Shown: positions 1 through 5,673 of the stretch, piece by piece
How the letters are laid out: each line of letters starts with the position of its first letter
How positions within the stretch are numbered: position 1 is the stretch's first letter
Assembly (NCBI GenBank): GCA_023411615.1
Contig: JAEYOR010000017.1
Location: 1-17,927 of the forward strand
Reading direction: 5' to 3'
DNA: 17,927 nt
Origin: Actinomycetes bacterium
GTDB lineage: Bacteria > Actinomycetota > Actinomycetes > Actinomycetales > Demequinaceae
The notes under the pieces: model-generated
The model's database searches: none
Told to the model about the DNA's origin: nothing
The model's input: the letters and a program-made list of their open reading frames with translations, nothing else
Position numbers and translations under genes: made by a program

Positions 1-532
1 GAACCAAGGCGGCAGCGGTGGATCGGGTGGAAGTTCAGGCGGCAACACCGGCGGCAACACGGGTGGAAGCACTGGCGGCAACACCGGCGGTAATACCGGT
101 GGCAATACGGGAGGCGGCTCCAGTGGAGGCGAAACGTCCGGGTCATGGTCGTCGAGCGCCTCGCACGGAGCAACGGCAGCCGCGCACGCTTTGACCTTGG
201 TGGGATCGCCGTACCTCGCTGGCGGCAACGGCCCGGCCTATGACTGCTCGGGACTTACCCGCGCATCATGGGGCGCCGCAGGGTTCTCGATTCCTCGCAG
301 TTCCCGCACCCAATACGCCGGCGTCACCCACATCTCATTCTCGGAATTGCGACCTGGCGACCTCATCTTCTGGGGCACCAACCGTGACGCGAGCCAGATC
401 TACCACGTGGCGATCTACATCGGTAACGGACAGGTAGTCGAGGCCACCGTGCCCGGCTCAAACGCCAAGGTGCGCAACTACGCCTCGTCGTGGAACCTGG
501 GCGACATCATGCCGTACGCCGGTCGTCCATAA
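1..532 (+). CDS. NlpC/P60 family peptidoglycan endopeptidase, C-terminal part (5' end outside window)
   Basis: The reading frame is open from base 2, so the start lies upstream of the window. The visible part begins with a low-complexity Gly/Ser/Asn/Thr linker (bases 2-150), followed by an NlpC/P60 domain of about 115 residues that runs to TAA at 530-532. The catalytic Cys is in the motif Y-D-C-S-G-L (about 240-257). The catalytic His is in Y-H-V-A-I-Y (about 400-420). Twelve residues after that His, where Spr-type enzymes have a second His, this protein has Glu (V-V-E-A). Glu also occupies this position in the mycobacterial hydrolase RipA. Such enzymes cut the D-iGlu-mDAP (or equivalent) bond in stem peptides outside the membrane, often during septum splitting. 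The flexible linker suggests that upstream wall-binding or coiled-coil domains are tethered to the catalytic domain. The neighbour ppa is convergent, 71 nt away. Family call is secure; substrate and role are inferred. Confidence 0.9.
   Translation, partial: NQGGSGGSGGSSGGNTGGNTGGSTGGNTGGNTGGNTGGGSSGGETSGSWSSSASHGATAAAHALTLVGSPYLAGGNGPAYDCSGLTRASWGAAGFSIPRSSRTQYAGVTHISFSELRPGDLIFWGTNRDASQIYHVAIYIGNGQVVEATVPGSNAKVRNYASSWNLGDIMPYAGRP
38..109 (+). repeat. Tandem 12-bp repeat coding for GGNT/GGST tetrads
   Basis: Six consecutive 12-bp units encode Gly-Gly-Asn/Ser-Thr within the linker of the NlpC/P60 protein. The units differ at third codon positions, so the array is selected or old at the protein level rather than a fresh DNA expansion. 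Less regular Gly/Ser sequence continues on both sides. It probably acts as a flexible spacer, and copy number could vary by slippage. Confidence 0.85.
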
Positions 533-603
533 GCCAAGCACCGCGTCGCCCATACGCCCGTTGGGTGACCCAGCGTCGACCCCACGCCAGCGTCGGCCGC
601 GTG
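533..603. other. Short convergent intergenic region
   Basis: These 71 bp separate the stop codons of the NlpC/P60 gene and ppa. A short palindrome (TGGGTGACCCA) and a direct repeat of CCAGCGTCG are visible. There is no convincing stem plus T-run, so no terminator is called. Confidence 0.4.
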
Positions 604-1125
604 TCAGTGCTGCGGCGGGTAGAGCGGGTTCTCGTGAGCGAAAGGCGTGCCCTTGGCGCGCTCAATTGACGCGAGGATCTCGGCCTCTGCCTCGGCGCGA
701 CCTACCCAGTGCGCGCCCTCAACGGACTTGCCGGGCTCAAGGTCCTTGTAGACCTCGAAGAAGTGCTGGACCTCAAGACGGTGGAAGTCCGACACATCGG
801 AGATCTCCTGACGCCACAAGGCGCGCTGGTCAGCAACAGGCACGCACAGCACCTTGTCGTCACCGCCAGCCTCATCGCGCATGCGGAACATGCCGAGAGC
901 GCGGCACCGGATCTGGCAACCGGGGAAGGTGGGCTCTTCAAGCAACACGAGCGCGTCCAACGGGTCGCCATCCTCGCCGAGCGTCCCATCGATGAAGCCG
1001 TAGTCGTCCGGATACCGGGTCGACGTAAAGAGCATTCGGTCAAGCACGATGCGTCCCGTGTGGTGATCCACCTCGTACTTGTTGCGAGAGCCCTTGGGGA
1101 TCTCGATGGTGACGTTGAATTCCAT
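604..1125 (-). CDS. ppa: Inorganic pyrophosphatase, family I
   Basis: This 173-residue cytosolic enzyme hydrolyses PPi to two phosphates and so pulls nucleotide, tRNA-charging and cofactor reactions forward. The length fits the bacterial family I enzyme. The signature D-G-D-P-L-D, with metal-binding Asp52, Asp54 and Asp57, follows Y-P-D-D-Y-G-F (residues 38-44). Further conserved acidic and basic positions are G-D-D-K (about 88-91) and Y-K-D-L-E (126-130). The start is ATG (complement of 1123-1125), preceded by GAGGTGC at 1129-1135 on the minus strand, a good ribosome binding site. The gene is transcribed divergently from dacB across 64 bp and convergently to the NlpC/P60 gene, so it is probably a single-gene unit. 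Nothing looks truncated or unusual. Confidence 0.97.
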   Translation of the reverse strand: MEFNVTIEIPKGSRNKYEVDHHTGRIVLDRMLFTSTRYPDDYGFIDGTLGEDGDPLDALVLLEEPTFPGCQIRCRALGMFRMRDEAGGDDKVLCVPVADQRALWRQEISDVSDFHRLEVQHFFEVYKDLEPGKSVEGAHWVGRAEAEAEILASIERAKGTPFAHENPLYPPQH

Positions 1126-1161
1126 GCTGCACCTCGCGACTAAAGTCCTCTGTCCGGCTAT

Positions 1162-1167
1162 TAGTCT
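1162..1167 (+). promoter_or_regulatory. Possible -10 box for dacB (TAGTCT)
   Basis: TAGTCT fits the actinobacterial TANNNT -10 pattern and would start transcription near 1174, leaving a short leader that holds the ribosome binding site. No clear -35 hexamer is present at the proper distance. The call is based on pattern only. Confidence 0.3.
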
Positions 1168-1177
1168 GACGCATGAC

Positions 1178-1185
1178 GGGAGGTG
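1178..1185 (+). promoter_or_regulatory. Ribosome binding site fixing the dacB start
   Basis: GGGAGGTG lies 6 nt (counted from GGAGG at 1179-1183) before the GTG at 1190. It supports that GTG as the start rather than an internal codon. Confidence 0.75.
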
Positions 1186-1189
1186 ACGG

Positions 1190-2635
1190 GTGCGAACGAG
1201 GGTGATCGCCGCAATTGTGGTGCCCGCCGTTGTCCTTGCCGGAGGCGCGGGCTACGTGTGGGCGGACGCCTACGACTACGTACCTGGCTGGGTGACCGTG
1301 GTCGCCGAGCCGGAGCCCCCAGCGCCGTTCCTCTCGGCCGCAGAGGTGGAACCCGCACCGACTCCCGGCCCGGCACTTGACGCCCTGACGGATCCGAGCG
1401 CGCCCCTGCCTTCAGTGTCGGCCGTTCAAGCACTCGCTCAAGCGTTACGCGACGATGCCCGCACCGGAGCGTCGACAAATGTGTCCGTCATTGACCTCAT
1501 CACGGGCGAGGTGCTCGCGGATGTGGACGCCTCGGACGGCCAAGTGCCGGCCTCGACGACGAAGCTCCTCACGGGCATTTCAGCCGTCGCCGGGCTGGGC
1601 CCTGACTTTCAGATTCCCACCATCGCGCGGTACGACGCTGCACGCGGCGAGGTCGCTCTCGTAGCGGGCGGCGACATGATGCTCGCGGCCGACGCTGGAT
1701 ATCAGGGAGACCCTCCCGCAACCGGGGCGACGTGGGGCGGCGACATGCCTGCCGTTGGCTACGCGGGTTTGGGTGACCTCGCCGATCAGGTGGCGATCGC
1801 GCTTGCCGCCGACGGGGTGAGTTCCGTGAAGGTGGTGGTCGATACGGCCGCCTTCCCGGGGCCGTCGTATCCCCTCGAGTGGCCCGCTTATGCCCGATCG
1901 AGCGGCTACGCGGCGCCTGTCACGGGGCTTGCCGTCAACGTCGGCAAACTTGCCGACGATCTGTATGCGCCGCGAGCGACCGACCCGGCCGCCGCCGCTG
2001 GGGACATCTTCGCCGAGAGACTGACTGAGCGCGGCATCACCGCGACGCGGGCGGGGGCGAGACCCAACTCGACAGGGATTGATGTGGGCACCGTGCTCTC
2101 GGCGCCGCTCGCGGACCAAGTGGCGTTCATGATCCACTCGTCCGACAACACGATCGCGGAGGTACATTCGCGGGTGCTCGCGATCAACCTCGGATACGCA
2201 GGCACGCCCGACGCTGCCGCGTACGCAGTGATCGAACAGCTCGCGGCATTGGGCGTCGACACGACGGGACTCACCTTGTACGACGGCGCGGGCTTCTCCA
2301 CGCGGAATCGGATTCCGCCACGGGTCCTCACTGAGTCCATGCGCCAGGCGGCTCTCCACGAGCGGACCGCCGACGTATTCGAATGGCTCGCCATTGCTGG
2401 TCTCAACGGCACTCTTGCAGACCGCTTCATTTCGACGCCGGGCGCAGGCGTGATGCGCGCCAAGACTGGATCGCTCACCGGGGTCACATCCCTTGCAGGT
2501 GTGGTCATCACCGCAGACGGACGCCCTCTCCTGTTCGCCGCGTTGGCCGATGGGATGCCATACGGGCCCGTCGCGCCGCGCCAAGCCGTCGACGAGTTCG
2601 TCGACGCCTTGGCACAATGTGGGTGCAGCGGCTAA
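1190..2635 (+). CDS. dacB: D-alanyl-D-alanine carboxypeptidase/endopeptidase, PBP4 (DacB) type
   Basis: This 481-residue exported penicillin-binding protein of peptidase family S13 removes the terminal D-Ala or cleaves D-Ala-mDAP cross-links in peptidoglycan. The N-terminus has a short basic stretch and a hydrophobic segment (about residues 5-24) acting as signal or anchor. A Pro/Glu-rich spacer (40-75) follows. All three active-site motifs are present: S-T-T-K with nucleophile Ser122, S-D-N at 318-320 and K-T-G at 425-427. The long stretch between the first two motifs is the insertion typical of S13 enzymes. The GTG start has a strong ribosome binding site. Two cysteines (477 and 479) sit at the extreme C-terminus and no others are apparent. 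The stop is 62 nt before tilS, and the dacB-tilS-hpt order suggests co-transcription. Confidence 0.95.
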   Translation: MRTRVIAAIVVPAVVLAGGAGYVWADAYDYVPGWVTVVAEPEPPAPFLSAAEVEPAPTPGPALDALTDPSAPLPSVSAVQALAQALRDDARTGASTNVSVIDLITGEVLADVDASDGQVPASTTKLLTGISAVAGLGPDFQIPTIARYDAARGEVALVAGGDMMLAADAGYQGDPPATGATWGGDMPAVGYAGLGDLADQVAIALAADGVSSVKVVVDTAAFPGPSYPLEWPAYARSSGYAAPVTGLAVNVGKLADDLYAPRATDPAAAAGDIFAERLTERGITATRAGARPNSTGIDVGTVLSAPLADQVAFMIHSSDNTIAEVHSRVLAINLGYAGTPDAAAYAVIEQLAALGVDTTGLTLYDGAGFSTRNRIPPRVLTESMRQAALHERTADVFEWLAIAGLNGTLADRFISTPGAGVMRAKTGSLTGVTSLAGVVITADGRPLLFAALADGMPYGPVAPRQAVDEFVDALAQCGCSG

Positions 2636-2686
2636 CCGACGCGCTGACCCGCATTGATCCGTTCCCACTCCCGCCCCTACCCGCAC

Positions 2687-2692
2687 AAAGGA
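2687..2692 (+). promoter_or_regulatory. Ribosome binding site fixing the tilS start
   Basis: AAAGGA lies 5 nt before the GTG at 2698. The in-frame ATG at 2617, inside the end of dacB, lacks such a site, so the GTG is preferred. Confidence 0.7.
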
Positions 2693-2697
2693 TTCCC

Positions 2698-3723
2698 GTG
2701 ACAGGACCACACCCCGCGGTGGCCGCGACGCGCAATGCCGTGCGCGAAGCGCTCGACGGCGTGGACATGGGCGCCAAGGTGTGGGTCGCGTGTTCTGGGG
2801 GCCCCGATTCATTGGCGCTCGCTGCGGCGGCGTCTTTTGTTGGCCGCAAAGAGGGGTTCCTCACGGGCGCGATTGTTGTCGATCACGCGCTTCAGCCCGA
2901 TTCAGCGGTGGTGGCCGAGCGAGCCGTCGCCCAGATTCACCAGGCCGGCATCGCAACGGTGTTTGTCGAGCGCGTGTTGGTGGGGCGCGAGGGGGGCCTT
3001 GAAGCGGCAGCGCGCAAGGCCCGCTACCGTGCACTTGACGAACGCGTGGATGCCGAGGGTGGGCTCACCCCGCACATCCTCATGGGGCACACGATGGATG
3101 ACCAGGCTGAGACCGTGTTGCTTGCGCTGGCCCGTGGTTCCGGCGCTCGCGCACTCGCAGGAATGCCCGTCAAGCGAGGCCGTTACGTGCGCCCCTTCTT
3201 GTCACTGCGCCGAAAAGACACCATCGCCGCGTGTGAGGCTCTTGGACTCGAGCCCTGGTTCGATCCAACCAATGAGGGAGAGAACGGGCCGCGACGCTCC
3301 GCCCTCCGAAGTGTCGTCATGCCTGCCCTTATCGATGTCCTTGGCCCCGGCGTCGTCTCCGGCCTTGCCCGCTCCGCGGCATTGCTGCAGGCTGACGCGG
3401 ATGAACTCGACCGCCAAGCACGCACCGCGATGATGGATTCTCAGCGCCGCACTCACGGCGAGGAATGGCAGTGCAACGTTCTCGCGGCCCTGCCCGATGC
3501 GATTCGCACCCGCATGCTGAAGATGATCGCCGAGAACCGCGGTGCTGGGCCGTTGGCCGCTTCCCACGTTGCCGCTCTCGACCGTCTTGTCACCACGTAC
3601 TCCGGCCAAGGACCCGTGTCCTTGCCGGGTGGCTACGAGGCGCGTCGCGAGTATGGCAGGCTGATCATCACGTACCCTCTCGAGCGCTTTGAGAGCACGG
3701 ACGAGAACGGATTAACAGAGTGA
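2698..3723 (+). CDS. tilS: tRNA(Ile)-lysidine synthetase
   Basis: TilS attaches lysine to C34 of the CAU-anticodon tRNA-Ile using ATP, which changes both codon reading (AUA) and charging. The product from GTG 2698 is 341 residues. It has the PP-loop ATP motif S-G-G-P-D-S at 33-38, the motif E-A-A-A-R-x-A-R-Y at 102-110, and H-T-M-D-D-Q-A-E-T at 131-139, all typical of the TilS N-terminal domain. The D-P-T-N motif is at 189-192. The C-terminal part is short, as in other actinobacterial forms. The frame stays open back to 2383, but only the GTG has a ribosome binding site, and the resulting N-terminus (V-T-G-P-x-P-A-V) looks like family members. It overlaps hpt by 4 nt (GTGA), so translation is probably coupled. 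Confidence 0.95.
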   Translation: MTGPHPAVAATRNAVREALDGVDMGAKVWVACSGGPDSLALAAAASFVGRKEGFLTGAIVVDHALQPDSAVVAERAVAQIHQAGIATVFVERVLVGREGGLEAAARKARYRALDERVDAEGGLTPHILMGHTMDDQAETVLLALARGSGARALAGMPVKRGRYVRPFLSLRRKDTIAACEALGLEPWFDPTNEGENGPRRSALRSVVMPALIDVLGPGVVSGLARSAALLQADADELDRQARTAMMDSQRRTHGEEWQCNVLAALPDAIRTRMLKMIAENRGAGPLAASHVAALDRLVTTYSGQGPVSLPGGYEARREYGRLIITYPLERFESTDENGLTE

Positions 3724-4292
3724 GCCCTGACTTCTCCCACTCCGCATTCACGATGGATGACTTCACGCGAGTGGTGGTGACCGACCGCGAGATTGGGGAG
3801 AGGCTCGACGAGATCGCCGCCCAGATCCGCGCGGACTACGAGGGCAAGGACGTGCTGCTCGTTGGTGTGCTCAAGGGCGCTGTCATGGTGATGGCGGATC
3901 TTGCGCGGCGCTTGCCGCCATCGGTCGAGATGGACTGGATGGCCGTGTCCTCGTATGGCTCCGGCACCAAGTCGAGTGGTGTGGTGCGGATTCTCAAGGA
4001 CCTCGACGCGGATCTCACTGGCCGGCACGTCCTCATCGTCGAGGACATCATCGACACGGGCGTGACGCTGTCGTGGTTGCTGGGCAATCTCCGCTCGCGC
4101 GGCGCCGAGTCGGTGGAGGTGGCGACGCTACTTCGCAAGCCGGACGCCGTGCAGGTCGAACTTGACGTTCGCTACATCGGCTTTGACATCCCCAACGAGT
4201 TCGTCGTGGGTTACGGCCTCGACTGGGCGGAAAAATACCGCACGCTGCCGTTTGTCGCCATCCTCAAGCCCAGCGTTTACGGCGAGCACTGA
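3720..4292 (+). CDS. hpt: Hypoxanthine (guanine) phosphoribosyltransferase
   Basis: This 190-residue cytosolic purine-salvage enzyme makes IMP or GMP from hypoxanthine or guanine and PRPP. The PRPP-binding signature V-L-I-V-E-D-I-I-D-T-G-V-T-L lies at residues 104-117, with the acidic pair Glu108-Asp109. L-K-G-A, at about 51-54, is the usual pyrophosphate-binding loop. The chosen start is the GTG that overlaps the tilS stop. An ATG at 3753 would remove 11 residues, and neither has a strong ribosome binding site. In many actinomycetes hpt is followed directly by ftsH. Here a 1.3-kb repeat-bounded cassette lies between them, and repeat material begins about 10 nt after the hpt stop. Confidence 0.95.
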   Translation: MSPDFSHSAFTMDDFTRVVVTDREIGERLDEIAAQIRADYEGKDVLLVGVLKGAVMVMADLARRLPPSVEMDWMAVSSYGSGTKSSGVVRILKDLDADLTGRHVLIVEDIIDTGVTLSWLLGNLRSRGAESVEVATLLRKPDAVQVELDVRYIGFDIPNEFVVGYGLDWAEKYRTLPFVAILKPSVYGEH

Positions 4293-4302
4293 CCCCTCCT
4301 CG

Positions 4303-4320
4303 AGTTCCGAACCGCTGAGG
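4303..4320 (+). repeat. Outer half-site copy, left
   Basis: AGTTCCGAACCGCTGAGG lies 10 nt past the hpt stop. Its last ten matching bases (GAACCGCTGAGG) recur inverted at 5571-5582. It stands 42 nt outside the main left palindrome (core half-sites at 4309-4318 and 4361-4370), and no GCGACACGCCG box follows it, so it appears to be a lone or decayed unit. Confidence 0.7.
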
Positions 4321-4349
4321 TGGGGAAGGTCGCCGTCGCGGGACCCTCT

Positions 4350-4385
4350 CCCAAAGTTACGAACCGCTCACGCCGGTTCTTTGGG
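4350..4385 (+). terminator. Hairpin downstream of hpt, possible terminator
   Basis: CCCAAA (4350-4355) can pair with TTTGGG (4380-4385), and GAACCG (4361-4366) with CGGTTC (4374-4379), around a 7-nt loop with a 5-nt bulge on one side. No T-run follows. It could end the dacB-tilS-hpt transcript, but it is also part of the cassette repeat, so the terminator role is tentative. Confidence 0.3.
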
Positions 4386-4498
4386 TATTGAACCGCTGAC
4401 GTTCGCGACACGCCGCGGAACTAACTGATCTGACTCGCGGTCTCGGGGTGTCGCACCTGGATTTGGTTCCGAACGTACTGAACCGCTGTCTCCGGTTC
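4353..4498. repeat. Left palindromic element of the nuclease cassette
   Basis: The outer arm is 4361-4415: half-site, 19-nt spacer, half-site GAACCGCTGA (4390-4399), 5-nt spacer, box GCGACACGCCG (4405-4415). A 28-nt loop (4416-4443) follows. The inner arm 4444-4498 runs in mirror order with box CGGGGTGTCGC (10/11 to the complement), the same 5-nt and 19-nt spacers, and degenerate half-sites. Arm-to-arm identity is about 33/55 by hand count, so the inner arm has diverged while its spacing is kept. The hairpin GAACCG-7 nt-CGGTTC occurs at both ends (4361-4379 and 4480-4498). Bases 4353-4360 (AAAGTTAC) extend the outer arm. Confidence 0.8.
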
Positions 4499-4538
4499 AA
4501 AGCTATTGGGTCGCCCTCGCCGAGCTGCACGTGTCGGC

Positions 4539-4569
4539 TTGATTGATGTCCTCAGGCCCGACCTACGGT
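4539..4569 (+). promoter_or_regulatory. Possible promoter of the nuclease gene
   Basis: TTGATT (4539-4544) and TACGGT (4564-4569) are 19 nt apart, acceptable for a sigma-70-type promoter, and would start transcription near 4576. It lies between the left palindrome and the gene, so a protein bound at the repeats could affect it. The call is based on pattern only. Confidence 0.3.
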
Positions 4570-4633
4570 GCGGTATCCCCAGGTCAACGTGGCGACCGCC
4601 GCATCCAGGCGCTCCACGCCAAACGATCATTCG

Positions 4634-5527
4634 ATGGCTATCGACGTCTTCTTATCGAACTCTGGCGGCATCGCACGGTGGCGGGCTTTGGCCGACGCTG
4701 GATTCAGCCATGCAGAAATGGTCGAGGCGGTGCGACGTGGAAAGGTTGTGCGGCCGCACCGAGGTGTATACGCGCTTCCTGGAGTGGCCCGCCCCCGCGT
4801 GCTTGCCGAGGTCTTTCGTGCACTTCCAACATGTGTCTCGTGGTGTGCGGCGAGGGGCCTGCCCGTCGAGAATCCGCCCTCCACGCTTCATCTGGGCGTG
4901 CCAGAGAGCCGTGGCCTTGGCCATCCACGCCTGCGGCCCTCGCAGGAAGTGACGCTCCATCGGTGTGGCGAGGCGTCGGACGATTTCCCACTCCATCACC
5001 TCGATGTCGCGGCGCTGTGCACCACGCCCATCCAGCAAGTCGCACTCCTTGATGCGGCGCTGGGAGGGGGCTTTATTGACAGACGGGACATGAGGCTTCT
5101 GGCGCGCGGTTCGCAAGAGCGCCGGCGCTGGGTGGCCTCGCACGTCAACGGTTCGGCGCAGTCGCTTGGGGAAACGTACGCCAGAGTTGCGCTTCGAGAA
5201 CTGGGTCTGAAAGTCGAACCGCAGGCGCGGTTTGAGGAGGTTGGCGCGGTCGACCTCCTTGTGGAGAACTCGCTCATTGTCGAGGTGGATGGGTTCGAGT
5301 TTCACTCCGATCAGCGCAGCTTTACCTCTGATCGGCGCCGATCGCGGTTGCTCGCTTTCTCTGGACTGACGACGCTTCGGTTCGCACACGCCGAGGTAGC
5401 CGCCGATCCGGTGGGCATGGCGAACGAAGTGCTCGACGTTCTATGGCGGGAAGGCCTTGACCCCCGAAAGTTCCGAACCGCTGAGAATGCGACACGCCGG
5501 CTTGGTGAGCGCCCCTGGTGGCGTTAG
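4634..5527 (+). CDS. AbiEi-like winged-helix domain fused to DUF559/Vsr-like PD-(D/E)xK nuclease domain
   Basis: This is a 297-residue soluble protein of unknown role. Residues 13-50 (R-W-R-A-L-A-D-A-G-F-S... R-G-K-V-V-R-P-H-R-G-V-Y-A-L) match the N-terminal winged-helix of AbiEi-type antitoxin domains. Residues 175-250 look like a DUF559/very-short-patch-repair-type nuclease: Glu180, Asp207 (A-V-D-L-L-V), Glu217 and Asp219 (I-V-E-V-D-G-F-E-F-H), Asp233 (S-D-R-R-R) and a final L-R-F. All expected catalytic acidic residues are present, so it may be active. No AbiEii-type toxin gene is adjacent. The ATG at 4634 is chosen because it begins just before the conserved domain. A GTG at 4568 would add 22 residues, and neither has a clear ribosome binding site. 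The last 20 residues are encoded inside the right palindrome. The gene separates hpt from ftsH, typical of an accessory insertion. Domain call is firm; function is unknown. Confidence 0.8.
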   Translation: MAIDVFLSNSGGIARWRALADAGFSHAEMVEAVRRGKVVRPHRGVYALPGVARPRVLAEVFRALPTCVSWCAARGLPVENPPSTLHLGVPESRGLGHPRLRPSQEVTLHRCGEASDDFPLHHLDVAALCTTPIQQVALLDAALGGGFIDRRDMRLLARGSQERRRWVASHVNGSAQSLGETYARVALRELGLKVEPQARFEEVGAVDLLVENSLIVEVDGFEFHSDQRSFTSDRRRSRLLAFSGLTTLRFAHAEVAADPVGMANEVLDVLWREGLDPRKFRTAENATRRLGERPWWR

Positions 5528-5590
5528 CGGCGTGTCGCCCGCGTCAGCGGTTCCGAACTTTGGGAACCGGCCTCAGCGGTTCTGAACTTC
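5467..5590. repeat. Right palindromic element of the nuclease cassette
   Basis: The inner arm 5467-5499 reads AAAGTTCCGAACCGCTGA, 4 nt, GCGACACGCCG. After a 28-nt loop (5500-5527) the outer arm 5528-5561 is its complement, with 17/18 and 11/11 matches and a 5-nt spacer. The outer arm goes on through the same 19-nt spacer to a second inverted half-site at 5573-5582 and an extension to 5590. The inner arm lacks the matching second half-site because that stretch is coding sequence. The element overlaps the end of the nuclease gene: codons 278-289 are in the inner arm and codons 290-297 plus TAG in the loop. RNA from it could form a long stem, so it may also end transcription. Confidence 0.88.
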
Positions 5591-5622
5591 GGTGGGGCGG
5601 GCCGGCTGGGGGATACCGCTGA

Positions 5623-5635
5623 GCGCGAAACGCGC
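5623..5635. other. Small perfect hairpin upstream of ftsH
   Basis: GCGCG-AAA-CGCGC is a 5-bp GC stem with a 3-nt loop, 38 nt before the ftsH ATG. No T-run follows. It could be a leftover terminator stem or chance in GC-rich DNA. Confidence 0.3.
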
Positions 5636-5657
5636 CCGCGTCACGGGGCTCCTCGCG

Positions 5658-5663
5658 TAGAGT
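5658..5663 (+). promoter_or_regulatory. Possible -10 box for the ftsH operon (TAGAGT)
   Basis: TAGAGT fits TANNNT and would place the transcription start at about 5670-5674, at or just before the ATG. That is the arrangement of a leaderless actinobacterial mRNA. No good -35 is seen. A promoter here would make ftsH independent of the upstream hpt transcript. Confidence 0.35.
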
Positions 5664-5673
5664 CGTGGTCATT

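Larger units (their letters stand above)
4303..5590. mobile_element. Putative repeat-bounded accessory cassette inserted between hpt and ftsH
   Basis: The segment carries one gene (4634-5527) and is bounded by copies of AGTTCnGAACCGCTGAGG, facing inward: one at 4303-4320 and one, inverted, at 5571-5589. Inside these, bases 4353-4415 and the reverse complement of 5528-5590 form a 63-bp inverted repeat with 47 identical positions. It sits in an otherwise conserved gene junction. No transposase, integrase or target-site duplication was found, so mobility is an inference. An alternative is a resident gene whose flanking repeats are operators or terminators. Confidence 0.5.

Noticed and set aside
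2383..2697. N-terminal extension of tilS to base 2383
   Set aside because: It would overlap dacB by 250 nt, and the added residues are Arg-rich with no family similarity. The GTG at 2698 has a good ribosome binding site.
1580..2812. 410-codon minus-strand frame across dacB and the tilS start
   Set aside because: Antisense shadow of dacB with no start context or recognisable domain.
4303..4500. CRISPR-like array, because GAACCGCTGA recurs several times
   Set aside because: Units are short, occur in both orientations, have irregular overall spacing and mirror symmetry, and no cas genes are present. A palindromic element explains them better.
4652..5389. 245-codon minus-strand frame inside the nuclease gene
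   Set aside because: The plus-strand protein has clear wHTH and nuclease motifs; the minus frame has none.
4291..5605. Target-site duplication flanking the nuclease cassette
   Set aside because: Bases outside the left (CCCCTCCT) and right (TGGGGCGG) limits share no direct repeat. The boundaries may be set wrongly, but none can be claimed.
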